DNA of 64,000 nt, taken from positions 1 to 64,000 of the forward strand of contig JAPYMA010001406.1 of the NCBI GenBank assembly GCA_035041965.1, written 5' to 3'. Each line of letters starts with the position of its first letter. Position 1 is the stretch's first letter. The DNA is from Anisakis pegreffii (Eukaryota > Nematoda > Chromadorea > Rhabditida > Anisakidae). Below the pieces are notes generated by a model that saw nothing but the letters and a program-made list of their open reading frames with translations, did not search any database and was not told the origin of the DNA. The translations under genes and the position numbers were made by a program. Below are positions 11,701 to 23,145 of this stretch, in pieces.

Positions 11701-13315
11701 TGTTTGAGAATCAAGAATTTCATATTCACATGCAAGTGTACTGTTATTAGCTTAGACCCGAGATGACAAGATGCCTTAGCATAGAATATGCAGTATGCCC
11801 TTGCGGCATAATCATTGGCATCAATACATGAAATGTTAATTTGAATTTGAATACTTAATTAGTTAGAATTGTTCAATAATTTGTTGAATTAGCTCCTTTC
11901 TGATTAATAATGAATATATTGGCTCGAAAAAGTGTGTTTAAACATGTCCTGCATCGATATTTCAATAACTGTTCGATCCCGGGATTGTCCCGGGATCAAA
12001 AATCGATCCCGGGATTAAATCCCGATCCCGGGATTAGAAAATTTTGTTCGCTTCGTAATTCATCTGCGGCATTGTCCTTGATTTTGATTTGCCAAAGCGA
12101 CATTCCGACTTAATGATCCAACCATACCTCCTGCAGAACCATAAGTAGTTGAAAAATCCGTTTTAGCCGCCACCATCGAGTCTATTTGATCTTTCGTCCA
12201 TGTCACCGCTTCTGCTGCGTTATTGTTTTCCGAAAAGTACCTTTAACACAACTATTGCCTTGGTGCTCATATTCAGACGGCCAAATATATTGTAGTGAAA
12301 GAATGAAGTTGTTTGCCGTTGAAACAAAACGAAATTCAAATGAAACAAAGTGCTGAATGCATTTTCCAGGTGATGGTTCGGTTCCATATCCAAGGAGAGT
12401 ATTTGTTTATGCAAGCGATCACATTCCTGAACATGATCACTTACATAAACAAACACAAAACGATTATGTTCCTTACTTGAAATAATTAGTTGAAATTAAA
12501 TTTCCAAGTTCAAGCTGATTGAACTACACATAAAAATGAATATCGACTGAGTATATGAAAGCACAGACCAAAATTTGACGTAAGTCAAATTGTTCAGCGT
12601 ATAATTAAGCAACAAATTCTTAGGTATTTCTTTTTGAGGCGTTCCTTTAGGATCATATGTGTCCGCTATTTGCTTCCATTCTTTGAACACCTGAAGCAGC
12701 ACTTAATTGGTTCCGATGATTCTAAAGCTTGATCTGAACGTGAGTCGAGTCGGTGATGCAAAATCTATAGGAGAAATTTCAAGAACCGAAAGGAAAAGGG
12801 AAGTTAATAAAATTTGAAGCGATTTCACATGCATTTGAACATTGATCGTGACGTTTCAGTTGAACGAATGGTTGTCTGAAGGATTCAATCGCATATCCAT
12901 AGTGACTGTAGGTAATTTGCTCGATATCCAAATAACTCTTCAATCCTTGCGCGGTTCTGACATTCCTGAAGCAAGTTTTCAGCTGTTCAGCACAACCGTA
13001 TGAAAATTTCCTTACATTCACGGGGCACTATCAATGAGTTTGAGGGCACTCTAAAAGCACTTTGATGAACACAATGTGAAATGCTGATAGACCTCATTAA
13101 AATACAATGAAAAAACACTCTTCTGCATTTTTGAACCATGTATCTACGGCAAAAATCAATCTCATGTCTTCTAGAACTTACTTTTCTTTAAGACTTGACT
13201 CTTGATAATTTCGTACTGTCCTGCTGACATGATCCCTCTGAGAAAAGAGCATGATTAACAGGAAAATGATGAGAATCAACGGTATCGCTCTTGAAAACCT
13301 GTTTTGCGTCATCAT
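8753..13315 (-). CDS. DUF268-family protein with N-terminal membrane anchor
   Basis: Function unknown; DUF268 is a family known mainly from nematodes. Minus-strand exons with matching phases: 13315-13182 (start ATG; residues 10-25 form a hydrophobic anchor, AIPLILIIFLLIMLF), 12965-12787 (ITYSHYGYAI, PFVQLKRH, FPFPF), 12701-12580 (KEWKQIADTYDPKGTP, LLLNYTLNN), at least one unresolved exon (candidate near 12420-12330), 10385-10273 (KGKRGLVIGSLTPWVE), 10029-9941 (ITTAEYRRI, YIHPFEMA), 9395-9316 (YDFVVSYSSIEHSGLGRFGD) and 9039-8753 (DPIGDLREMRK, GGLLFFGVPCGTDTLVFNAH, IYGRIRLPMMFEGY). The open frame after EGY looks unlike the family; a GT right after FEG may be a donor to an unseen last exon. The layout suggests a type II membrane protein. 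The GS..PWVE and SIEHSGLGR..D motifs recall a methyltransferase-like fold, but that is only an inference. Confidence 0.85.
10590..12060. mobile_element. Repeat element with CCCGGGATC-rich ends, inside a DUF268 intron
   Basis: Both ends carry clustered copies of CCCGGGATC/GGGATCCC-like words (10597-10680 and 11973-12045). The right end and about 500 bp of interior (roughly 11565-12050) match 49330-49830 in reverse orientation, with many substitutions. No transposase frame was found, so this looks like an old non-autonomous DNA transposon. Repeated subterminal motifs of this kind are common in hAT-like elements, but I could not define a target-site duplication or terminal inverted repeats. It lies between DUF268 exons 12701-12580 and 10385-10273. 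Confidence 0.6.
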
Positions 13316-14149
13316 TTACTTATTTATCTTTACGATATTTCATACACCAGCGATATCTCTTTTGATTTCACTCAAGAGTGTATATCGATTTCCAAGCCTG
13401 AAATGAATGAAACATTTCCTTTTCCCAATATGACTACTATCACATCAATTACGATAACAATAGGTAACGAAGATTTTATTACAGACGATTGAAAAGTTAC
13501 TTTCAGCTAGTTTTGATATGCTGATTTAGCATTACGTTTGTTCTGCCGCATCTGAACGCCAATGTGGAAAATGTTGCAATTTCACAGCATTCTATAACAC
13601 TATAAGTGCTTAGTTTGCGTGTCAGAAGGATCCCCTTCAGATGTTGTATGGCAATTTGAATCGTGATTTAAATGTTATTCCATACATGCGATTATGTCAA
13701 TAACCCAAACAACTTTTGCTTTCTCTTTGGACAATATACGCTTAGTCAACAACACAGAAACACACCAGAGAAGATTTTACATGCACAGATATGTACAGAC
13801 CGGATTATTCTCATTATTTTCGCATTTGATTTGGAATCGCTGAAAAGACATTGTTTTCAAACGGTCGAAAATTGCCTTGGAAATGCACGAATAAAATTAA
13901 TTTAAAAATTTCAACACTGTTTAATTGGGACCATTGGTAAAGAGTTTATCTCAAATTCGTTCATAAATATGGATTTCATTCGCTGCGATCGAAAAATCGG
14001 CACGCAAACTAAACATAAATGACAAATCTCAAACGATCTCTTTCTGAAAGCATAAATGACTGTGTGACAAAATATAGATACTGAATGAGTTAACTGATAT
14101 GACATTTAGTATTTGTTAATGGAGAAAATTTTCTTTTCCTCGCACAGTG
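13316..14149. other. Intergenic, upstream of the DUF268 gene; no gene seen
   Basis: About 830 bp without a convincing frame or exon chain. It should hold the promoter or trans-splice acceptor of the minus-strand DUF268 gene. A 77-codon plus-strand frame at 13672-13905 has no recognisable features. Confidence 0.4.
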
Positions 14150-14231
14150 TGATGGAGGGGTAGCGGGGATCGTTAGATAAACGGACGAACCAATAACAAC
14201 TAAGAATAATAACGAATGATAATCACGAATA

Positions 14232-14638
14232 GTGATCGTCGGGGAACGGGGTCCCAGACGGGGGCCCCGGCGGGAAATGCGGGGAACGCTGCCCCCTGCG
14301 CAATTTGCTCCCAGACTTCTTCGCGGGGACCCCTCCTCCCTCCGGGCGATTCACTCCCCGACCCTTTCTCGGGGACCTCCCCTCGTCCACTTTCACTCCC
14401 CGACGGGAAGGACGGGGAGCGCGAACATTTAACTGAAAATGGTGAAAGACTGTTGCAACATTTTGAATATTGTCTTTTTATTTGTTTTGAAATGTGAGTA
14501 TAAGGAGCACTTGAAATAAAACTACTTGAAAAAAAGAAGAAAAATCTTTAAAAAATTGAAATTTTTCTTAAAAAATTGAGCTGAAATGCTCCCCGTCCTC
14601 CCCCACGGGGAGCATTTCAGCTCAATTTTTTCGAACAC
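14232..14638. mobile_element. 407-bp GC-rich foldback-like insertion with 12-bp target duplication
   Basis: The uninterrupted paralogue at about 3540 shows the empty site. Here TAATCACGAATA occurs on both sides of the insert (14220-14231 and 14639-14650), a likely target-site duplication. The ends form a short imperfect inverted pair (GTGATCG and, reversed, GTGTTCG). The left half (14232-14420) is very GC-rich, in sharp contrast to its AT-rich surroundings, with several CTCCCCG/CGGGGAG pairs. The right end is a long perfect hairpin. There is no convincing coding frame. A 9-12 bp duplication with foldback ends would fit a Mutator-like non-autonomous element, but classification is open. Confidence 0.75.
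14570..14631. repeat. Perfect hairpin, 27-bp arms, 8-base loop
   Basis: Left arm 14570-14596 and right arm 14605-14631 are exact reverse complements; the loop is CCTCCCCC. It forms the right end of the 407 bp foldback insertion. It lies in an intergenic relic, so it is more likely a transposon end than a terminator. Confidence 0.9.
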
Positions 14639-15339
14639 TAATCACGAATAATAAACTACATAAAACAAGAGGGTGGTTTTATAGTGGGTTTATAGGACAG
14701 CAAAAAATGGAGAGACATAACAATTTCGGTTTATTTTGACCCATTGAATTATTTAGATTGATACATAGATTGACACGTTCAGATTGATTGATACACAGAT
14801 TAATACATATGAATGATATGTACGAATAGTTTCTAGGACAGGGGCAGACACAATTCTCGATACTTATTCCAAAAATTGTCATAGGAACGCCAGGACAAAG
14901 ATGAATTTTGCAGATTGGTGTTGAGCCGCACTAACTGCATCAAATTATTCAAATATAGACTCATTTCAAATTGAGAAGATTTATTAGAGGAATGAACACG
15001 CTTGTGTTCATTACTTGCCGACAACTCCGTCAACTAAACTCGCCACCAGAACTCAAATTGAAATCGCCGTAAAACCTTAAGTCGAATTAAGTGTCCAAAT
15101 CAGAACTCGCCACACAACCCGATTTCACAATGATCATCAGAAACGCACAAACACGTTGCACAATCACGTTAATAACCACTAACTCTCGCAAATTTTGTCT
15201 CTTGTCATCCAGCATAAGCTCGTCATATCAGCGAACAAGTAGTAGAATTTGATCAGTAACCACCCGACTTCCAACCAAAGACGTGGATTTGTGGTGTTGG
15301 GTGCACTTAATGTTTGTCCAACACCCATAACTTCGGTAA

Positions 15340-15777
15340 GTGTCGATTGCAGGTATCAAGCGTGGTATTGTATTTTCTGATATGACGTGCACCTATTAAA
15401 TGCAATCAAGTTAACAGCAGCATGTGCACTCATTTTTTCGTCAACCATATCGGTTGCTATGTGCAGAAATTTACCACTGTGTACTCTTTCCAATAGGAAC
15501 ATCACCATTTTTATTGTCTATTTGAGCGGCACAATAATTCATAATTTCAGAACGCATAATGTTTACATTATGTTGTGAAAATATGATTTATGGATGGCTA
15601 GAAAAACGCATTTTATCATGGTACAGTAGGAAAAGGTGAACGGTAAGGGTTGGGAAGGGGAGTGAAGGATCCAGGTTGGTGATCGAATGGGGCAAAGAAA
15701 TATGCAACCTGACCAGTCGATGAAGGAGGCCCGAAGAATAAGACTGAGACGGACGTACTCATTATGAAATTCAAAAT
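15340..15777. repeat. Duplicated block B, copy 2 (partner of 4645-5086)
   Basis: Identical to copy 1 in its centre and diverged at both edges. The 63-codon frame at 15387-15578 is the same as at 4697-4888. After 15777 the sequence is unrelated to copy 1. Confidence 0.75.
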
Positions 15778-17350
15778 CAATCGTATAGGAAAATTTCTCA
15801 ACAAAATTTGAATATTTTCATGTGGTTCGAGCTCTCTCTAACACGTAGATGTCATGAGCATTGTAAATAACAATACCCATCGCTTTATATGTTTTCGTTT
15901 GAATTCTTCGACAATGAATTACTTTTTATGTCTAAAACTTATGTTTTCAACAGAAATCCTTAATTGTATTTAGCCTTAAACACTCTATCACCTTTCCTTT
16001 AAACAGATTATTCATGTTTTTCGAATGTCTGAAATTTTCCAATTATTACTTATTTCTCAATAGAAAGTGACAGAGTGTTTAAAAATGTTCTTCGTTTTTG
16101 TTTTCAAATGACAATTCGCTTTTTGAACTATCTTTACAACTGACAGATAGTTTTTCAATATTTTAAACATTTTGCTTCTATAAATATGTCTTCCTAATTA
16201 TTAATATATATATATATATATATCGCTGTTGTAATGATATTCTGATCGAATTTTGATATACAATAGCCTGGAATCGTTGAAGCAGTTTTCGCAAAACTAA
16301 AAAATATATCATTGGAATGCATATTCCCCTGAAACGAGCGAAACTTATAATTCAGCATATTTGACAATTTCGGTAAATTCCGAAAAATTGATGAATTTTG
16401 AGGAATTCCCACCAAACTTCGATCAGATTACGACCGAAGAAGTTGAAGTTCGGTCGGAATACCGAATTTAGGAATTTGAAAATCTTTCTTTCTGGTTACT
16501 AGCAGTAATCTTTATGCAACTTATGTGCTCAATTTATCGTGAGAATCTTAATTTTGAAAGTGCATCAAACGCCAATATAGATGCTTTATAAATCATCATT
16601 TATGATGCGTTATTGTCGGGATACTCTTTGCGTTCCTTTTTGTGTGGAACGTTTCATCGCTTCCTTTTTGTTTGCTCGAATACAATTGCGAGTGATAGTA
16701 AAGAAAATTTTATCATGTGAAATTCGATCGTTTTACTGCTTACCTTTAGTTTACTGCTTATATATTGTTGGTGTACAATTTATAATTCCTCTAACGTTGC
16801 CGATGAAACAAACGTGGCGATGGTTTGTTTGCCATTACGGCGATGCTTGATTTGAATTTCAGTATGTACAATTATAGTGTCACTAAAAATTGCTATTGTC
16901 GTTGGTGTTATTAGTATGAAGGTGAATCATGTGTTTGATGAGAGCATTGCTCAGCAATATTGATTGATCAGGATGCGTGATGCAGACTCGTCACTACGTT
17001 ATTCACCATCATATTGCATGTTCAGTAATGCTATCATGTCATCACAATGTATTTCTCATGCAAATTTTGAGCATTTGCTATTTTCCAAATCGCTTTCGAG
17101 CCATCCATGTGGTCTTAGTTGAATAGAGATAAATGCGTTGAGTAAAAACGAATAGAATAAAGATGAACTGGTTTAGTTCTAATGCTTGAATGTGAAGATA
17201 TGTATTGTTGACAAATGTTTCAGAGAAATGCTCTCACTTTCTCAATAATTTTCTCAAATGATCTAAGCTTACATTTGCATCGATCTGTTTATAAGTACGG
17301 TGGACAAAATATTGCTGAAAAGCAAAAAAAGGAATCGTATCTGTGTTTGA
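15778..17350. other. Unique 1.57-kb stretch between duplicated blocks B and C; no gene seen
   Basis: Absent from copy 1, where block B and block C are only about 18 bp apart. It is AT-rich, with a (TA)n microsatellite near 16203-16222. An 89-codon plus-strand frame at 16581-16850 has hydrophobic stretches but no recognised motif and no supporting exon structure. The promoter of the CDC50 gene may lie in the right part. Confidence 0.45.
16203..16222. repeat. (TA)n microsatellite
   Basis: About ten TA units in a row within AT-rich intergenic DNA. Confidence 0.9.
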
Positions 17351-18983
17351 ATAAATGCGAAATGCACTCGGTTAATAGCGAGTGCCTTGTGAAGTAGCTG
17401 ATCACAAGATCTTTTTGTTGGGGATTTTCTCAAACGCAGGATTGCTTTTTATTCGAGTTCAATCTAATGAACACCCGTTCTATGAATGTGGACTGATTTC
17501 AGCGGAATCAGCTTCTCACGGATTCGGATTCACTCCAACGAACAGGCATTCTGTGAATGACCTCTCAAAAGGGACCAACAAAAATTTGAAGTGACCTTGA
17601 TAATCGAAAAACGATGCAATGCCAGACTTAGTCGCTAATATCCCAAGGCGACGTGGCAATCGCAATAAACCAAATGGTGAATATGTTGTTGGAGAATTTT
17701 GTTTCCGCTCTTCTTGCATATCGATAGCAGTTTAAATAATCTGACGATTGCACCTCTAATGAAATTGAACTGCTTTCTGATCCTTTGCTGATTCTCTTCG
17801 CGATCATTCGAGAGTGATTTGTTGGAGAACTGAATGCTATCCGTCATGGTTATTGACAATAAGCAAACGAATGTTTTCGATTCTAAGCTGATGTACACTC
17901 CGTAGTTTGCATTACTCCCTCAAACACTCATCTCATGACATTCAGTGTAACATTTTCAGCTTATTTACCATTTCAAAATCGCTTTTCTGCATTTTTTTTC
18001 ATGAAATTTTCTTTATTTGAACTGTGTTCAATGCAATAAAGCAATCGAAGCAAACGAAACATTCAGCAAAGATCACAAAGATATACTCGTATTCAGAGTG
18101 ACTGAAAAAATCGACTGAAACATTTTCTGAATCCTTTAACGCTAAAAGAATAAGCTGTTCTCAGGTGACAGTGAATGAACATTTGCCACAAAAAGTGGTC
18201 ATATTATCATCAGACATGTATAAATCTGCAGCAAATCTTTTTGTTAAGTTCATTTCATCAGGATTTCACATATACGTACAAATTGTGCATGTGTTTGGCG
18301 TATCAACGAGCCTCGAACATTATCATCATGTGTCTTTTTTGTAATTTCAGAAGCTAAATGGCGTCAGCAAGCACTTCCAGCATATCGTCCTCTGTTGACT
18401 GCACGCTGTGCGATACCGATCACATTCGTGGTCGGTGCTGTGTTCATATGCATTGGAGTGATTCTATATCTTGCTGCAACAGCCAGTTAGTGTGCCAGTT
18501 GATGTGCCGTTAGTGTGCGTCTTTTCAACATGAATGACTGTCGGCAAAATAACCGATAGCTAAAGCTGTGGCATCTGAACATTTCATGGCCTCAAAGCCT
18601 GTTCATATCCACTTCATGCGGTACTCTTGTTCGTCACCGATAAGAGCATTCAGCATTTGAAAATTAATCGTTTTGAGCAAATTTAGTCTCTTGAAAGGGA
18701 TAATTTCATCATGAGTCACGGTGGCGATGAAGTAGTGCGCCCAAATTGTTTCATCTGAACAGTTTTCGAATCAGTTCTACTAAAACTGTTATTTGCCAAC
18801 ATCAGATTGCTTGCTTCTATAAATGACTGAATTTGGTTCGAAGAATTCAAGAGCTAATTTAGACGTAATTGTTCACGTTTATAGGTAAAGAAGTAGTTAT
18901 TGATTACACGAATTGTACGACCGTTAGTGAATGGTTCAATGCTTCCAGCTCATTCAACTCAAAGCAGTGTTTGTATAATATCA
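17351..18983. repeat. Duplicated block C, copy 2 (within the complete CDC50 gene)
   Basis: Partner of 5105-6737, same orientation, no indels, about four substitutions. Its right border falls within exon 3 of the CDC50 gene. Confidence 0.9.
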
Positions 18984-21509
18984 CTCTTGAAGAGTATTTT
19001 GCTGTGAGTTCGACGTCTTCCATTTTCTTATATTCCAATCGAGAAAAACTCTTCAACGCAATGCTATTTATTGTATTACTAAAAGAGAACGGAGTCTTTC
19101 CAACAAACAATTCATTCAGTTTCTCGATCACTTCAGTCCAGTAAATAGTTGCACAAAACATTGCAACATAGCCAAACATTTGCGATGCTTTCGAACAATT
19201 GTCTCAAACAAGTTTCCTCAAAGTAACGAAATTTCATTAACTAAAAGCACCGTGCCATATTTAAGCGAAGAAGCGATGACAGCGAAAGAGATTAGAATAA
19301 ACATGAACTCATGGAGAAGTCGTAATCTTTCTGAGAAAATAGTTAAATGAACTGAAAATATTTATGCACAAAATGCAATCAATATTGCCAATAAATTCAC
19401 TTCAATTAACTATTGAGTTAATTGAAGTGAATTTATTGGCAATATTGATTGCCCAATACGACTGTTCCTTTCGGAATACTTCATTCGATCGTTTTGTTAA
19501 CACTGAGTTCAGCCACTGGATGAATTAGTTTCAGGGTTCGGTGATGTTCCAGTATGGGTTGGATCGCTTCTATCAAAATTCGCGAATGTACATTAAATCG
19601 CGTAATGATGTACAGTTGTTCGGCGATGTGAACGCGACTAGTGACTGTGAACCGTTTGCGGTTCAGAATGTCAACGGTCATCTGCTAGCGATTGTGCCTT
19701 GTGGCACCATTGCAAACTCAATGTTCAACGGTAATGACAAAACTATTGAATCGAACAATTCACGTTGAAATTCTTAAATTACACCAGTGATGTGGTGTCT
19801 TCTTGTGAACTAAAATAAGAAGCTCATGTACACACAATATGCTTTTCACACCTCATTTGTTGGCTCATTTATTTGTGGTTATATGCATAACAGCGTCAGC
19901 CGCAACCAAAATCGTTGCTGTTGTAATCCGATGAAACCGCTAAACATTCGGAGTATTCGAGGAGAAATCAAACGATCAAATGCTTTCATCCAACGGGTTT
20001 AATTTAACTGCATCAAAAAAAGAATGCGATTGGGTTGTGAATGACACCGATGATAAGAAACACCTATTGCTGGACAAATTGTACAGCTCTACAAATTCGC
20101 ACATATAGGCATTTAAGAATGTTAATTACACCAACGGTAGTTCTTAATATGAATGAAACTGAAACAAAGATGCAAATCGATGATGCTGTATTCGTTAATT
20201 TCGCCGACATTCCGGCACTTGAGACCTTACCAAGTCACACTTCATCTCGTCACAATTGCACTACGCTATATTCTCGGTTTGCAGATACTTTTGCACTGTA
20301 TTATTTGCCACCGAATGGCGAACAACGAGTGCTGGTTCCGTTCAGTAGCGAAAATGTTATATGGGCCGGAGAACGGCAACGTAAGTTTAGGAATCCACCG
20401 TTCGATCCTGCGAAGAATCAAACGCTATGCGATGCGTTTGTGGTGAGTTCAGTGCTTCTCGAACGATGCATCTCAACTTGTTTGTTCGAATTGCGTTTTC
20501 ATTTTCATTTGTGCAGTTTGCTCCATTTTTTCTTGAAATGATTTTTCTCCTTAACTTATAGGCCTACATTTAAGTTGCCTGCTGTTGAAGCCTAACATTC
20601 GCATCACTTCCAACTATTCATCAAACTTTTTTTTTGTCGCATTTAGGGAACAGTGAAACCACCAAATTGGGCTCATCCAATTTGCGAACTTGGCAAAAAC
20701 GATCCGTTCGCGGATCAAGATCCAGGAATTGGTGTTGGCTTAGAGAATATCGACTTTATTGTATGGATGAAACCAGCCGCGCTACCAAAATTTCGTAAGA
20801 ACTACCGCACATTGAATCGAACGTCAATTTTTAGAGAGGGACTACCGAAGGGAAATTATATCCTGCAAATAGATTACAGTATGTTTTCAGTCTTTATTCA
20901 ATATAGCTTACAGTTGATGTGAAGCTTACAAGCGTTAGCCTAAAGCATTGTGCCCATCGTCAAAGAACATTTAAGAAATAATCAGGATTCTTAACGATTC
21001 CCATGTTAATCAGTGTTGTCGTTGTTAAATGTCGCGATTTTTTCGCAGAATTCTTCGGGTAAATTTTTTCGATCAATTCAAGTAAGAATCCGCTATCAGT
21101 GTTTGTAATCAATACAGAACAGATCCGAGAAACAAAATGATCTGCGAGATAACATACATAGATAATATCTATGAGAACAGTCGACATACTTTTGCTACCT
21201 AATTGACGTCTGCTCGTTGAATATCCTATAGTTTGTGATTTAGCAGCATAACCAATAACATACATAGATAATAGATGCAATGCAACTCATGTTTTTCAAA
21301 ATGATTTCTTCACAAGTGATTCCTTCTTTACAGATTATCCGGTTTTCAAATTCGATGGTCGAAAACGTTTCATTATAATGTTGAACGATACAATCGCTCC
21401 GCATAGTCCATTCTTGGGCATTGCCTATATGTCGTTTGGTATTATCTTGATTCTTGTCACAGTTTTATTTCTATTCTTAAATTTCTCGAAACGTGTAAAT
21501 TGTGACTGA
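17619..21509 (+). CDS. CDC50/TMEM30 family protein (P4-ATPase flippase subunit)
   Basis: CDC50 proteins are the partner subunit of P4-ATPase lipid flippases, needed for their folding, ER exit and phospholipid transport. Exons with agreeing phases: 17619-17676, 18351-18485, 18885-19003, 19535-19730, a middle part not fully resolved, about 20170-20442, 20647-20878 and 21334-21509. The protein shows the KWRQQALPAYRP entry into membrane span 1 (FVVGAVFICIGVILYLAA), VVIDYTNCT, MFQYGLDRFYQNSRMYIKSR, VPCGTIANSMFN, KFRNPP, GTVKPPNW, IDFIVWMKPAALPKFRKNYR, LPKGNYILQIDY, YPVFKFDGRKR and span 2 (FLGIAYMSFGIILILVTVLF), in family order. It has many N-glycosylation sequons. Estimated length is 400-430 residues, longer than the roughly 360 of vertebrate TMEM30A, because of extra sequence after SMFN. 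A candidate extra exon (from 19954) reads FNLTASKKECDWVVNDTD, but its donor is uncertain. Confidence 0.93.
19376..19451. repeat. Perfect hairpin in CDC50 intron 3, 36-bp arms, 4-base loop
   Basis: Left arm 19376-19411 and right arm 19416-19451 are exact reverse complements around the loop ATTG. It lies in the intron between exons 3 and 4, about 85 bp before the next acceptor. It could be a short inverted-repeat transposon remnant or a structured intronic RNA, possibly a small-RNA hairpin precursor. Confidence 0.9.
20936..21125. repeat. CDC50 intron 7 piece shared with 6895-7090
   Basis: About 190 bp, roughly 90% alike, same orientation. See the entry at 6895. Confidence 0.7.
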
Positions 21510-21835
21510 TCATTCATATGAGTCAACTTAGTTTTCGTATTGTTGTAAGAAAAACAGGTGGAGAACGTAATTAATGCTCAATGTAAAGTTGAATTCTATC
21601 TGAAAAACTAAAATTTTGGACACTTGTTGTGATCGCAATCATTATTTAGTCAAATTTCCGTCACTGAAAAATTCCCAATGATAGACAAATAACTATTTCG
21701 CGAATGTATATAGATATTAACTTGTTTGTAAAAAAGCCTTAAATTTTGTAAACGTTTGAAACAGCATTTATTCTGTGATTCTTTACAGCAGCTGTTATGA
21801 GTTGTCAGCAAAATCGTTTGATATAAATTACAAAC

Positions 21836-21862
21836 AATAAATTATCACCATATGTAAATAAA
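21836..21862 (+). terminator. Candidate polyadenylation signals of the CDC50 gene
   Basis: AATAAA occurs at 21836-21841 and again at 21857-21862, about 330-350 bases after the stop codon. Position and strand fit a 3' UTR end, but AATAAA is frequent by chance in AT-rich DNA. Confidence 0.4.
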
Positions 21863-23145
21863 ATGTGCAACAATCTACAAAAAAAATTTCAATACATCAA
21901 CTAAATTAAGTTGAGATAAGCTTTGATCCAGGGATATCTTGCAAATGTTAGAACATTTTCATCTTTCCCAGCTTTCTCTTTCATGAAAGTATCACCGTTC
22001 ATACACGAACAAATGTTCTGGCTTACGACAACGCTTAAGAGACTATGGGTGTGAGTTCGATTACCGAAGCGAAAGAATACAGTCGTGATCGAAACAAACC
22101 AAACCATTACTTCGAAATAAACAGTACACTAAAGTAGAGATTGAAGGAGTACGAAAATCTATTTCAAAAATCTTTAAAAGTGCTTTGTGGGATCAGCATC
22201 AAATCGAATTATACTCATAAGTGCATATCATTCGAAATTGAATCATTCAACAACTATGACCGCTCTATGAGAACGCTGTCCACCACATTCAGATGCCTTC
22301 CTTTACTATCATTCACATACAAAGATATATCCACTAAATACTGTTGGATTTCCTCTGGCCTGGTATAATGCGTTCGCAGTGTCCATAAAAGACTGGATCA
22401 AAGCGCTCAACAAATGACAATGAATGGCCCGCAACGCACTCGTTCTGACTACGAGTTCTTGAGAACGACATCAAGCACGACTACAGCAGCTTATTTGACG
22501 AACACTAATTAATCGACCGATCACAAATTCAGTTCGCGAACAATGACAAAAACTAAAAAACAAAGAAACAATCATAATGGCAGTCGTTTCTCCGTATCAT
22601 TTCAAGTGGAGATCTTTGTTGCACCGCAACCAATCAACCCCCACACAAACGTTTGGCATTTCCGTGAAAACTAAACGATACAAGACTGGTGGTATGGAAA
22701 GAGAGTTATCACTCAAAGTAATACTTAGTTGCACTGCAACTGTGAACCTATGATACGTTTTATAAGGACAAGTGGAGGATCGTTTAAGCTTATGAGTTCT
22801 ATTGAAAAATTGAGGGTGTGAGAGATTCCGTAAGGGAAAATTCTTCCGTTACCGAATGAAAGCTTGAAAAATGAATTAAAACGTGGGGAATTAACGGTAC
22901 ATACAACTGGAGATGTGCTCCAATTTCTGAGTTTGTTTGTTTTAAATGATAGTACGAGAACTATTGCTCGAAAAGAAAAAGTTCAATGATTCTCAGAATG
23001 AATGCAACAATAACGATGATATACGCAAGAGTGTAGAGTTCAGTGAAATTTGACAATTTCTTGTCGTTTGATGAATGCCTCTCTTTGAAGGTTTTCACTG
23101 AGACCTTAAAACGCTCACATGTGCAAATGTCACGACGAACCACAT
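21863..23145. other. Intergenic; no gene seen
   Basis: Convergent space between the plus-strand CDC50 gene and the minus-strand Ser/Asn-rich gene. No frame with recognisable content or consistent splice phases. Confidence 0.45.

Larger units (their letters stand above)
14150..15339 (-). mobile_element. BEL 5' end/LTR-like fragment, copy 2, interrupted by a foldback insertion
   Basis: Matches 3478-4260 (gag start plus leader/LTR-like sequence) apart from the 407 bp insertion at 14232-14638. The left border at about 14150 lies inside the first codons of gag, so no coding part of the element remains. The join to block B at about 15340 is direct, whereas copy 1 has about 380 bp in between. Confidence 0.75.

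Noticed and set aside
14216..14497. 93-codon ORF across the GC-rich insertion
   Set aside because: Long open frames are expected in GC-rich sequence; it spans the insertion border, and the Pro/Arg-rich reading has no protein features.
17382..17898. Several overlapping ORFs in block C (plus 17382-17594, minus 17516-17898)
   Set aside because: They overlap or flank the true first CDC50 exon (17619-17676) on other frames and recur at 5136-5652 only because of the duplication.
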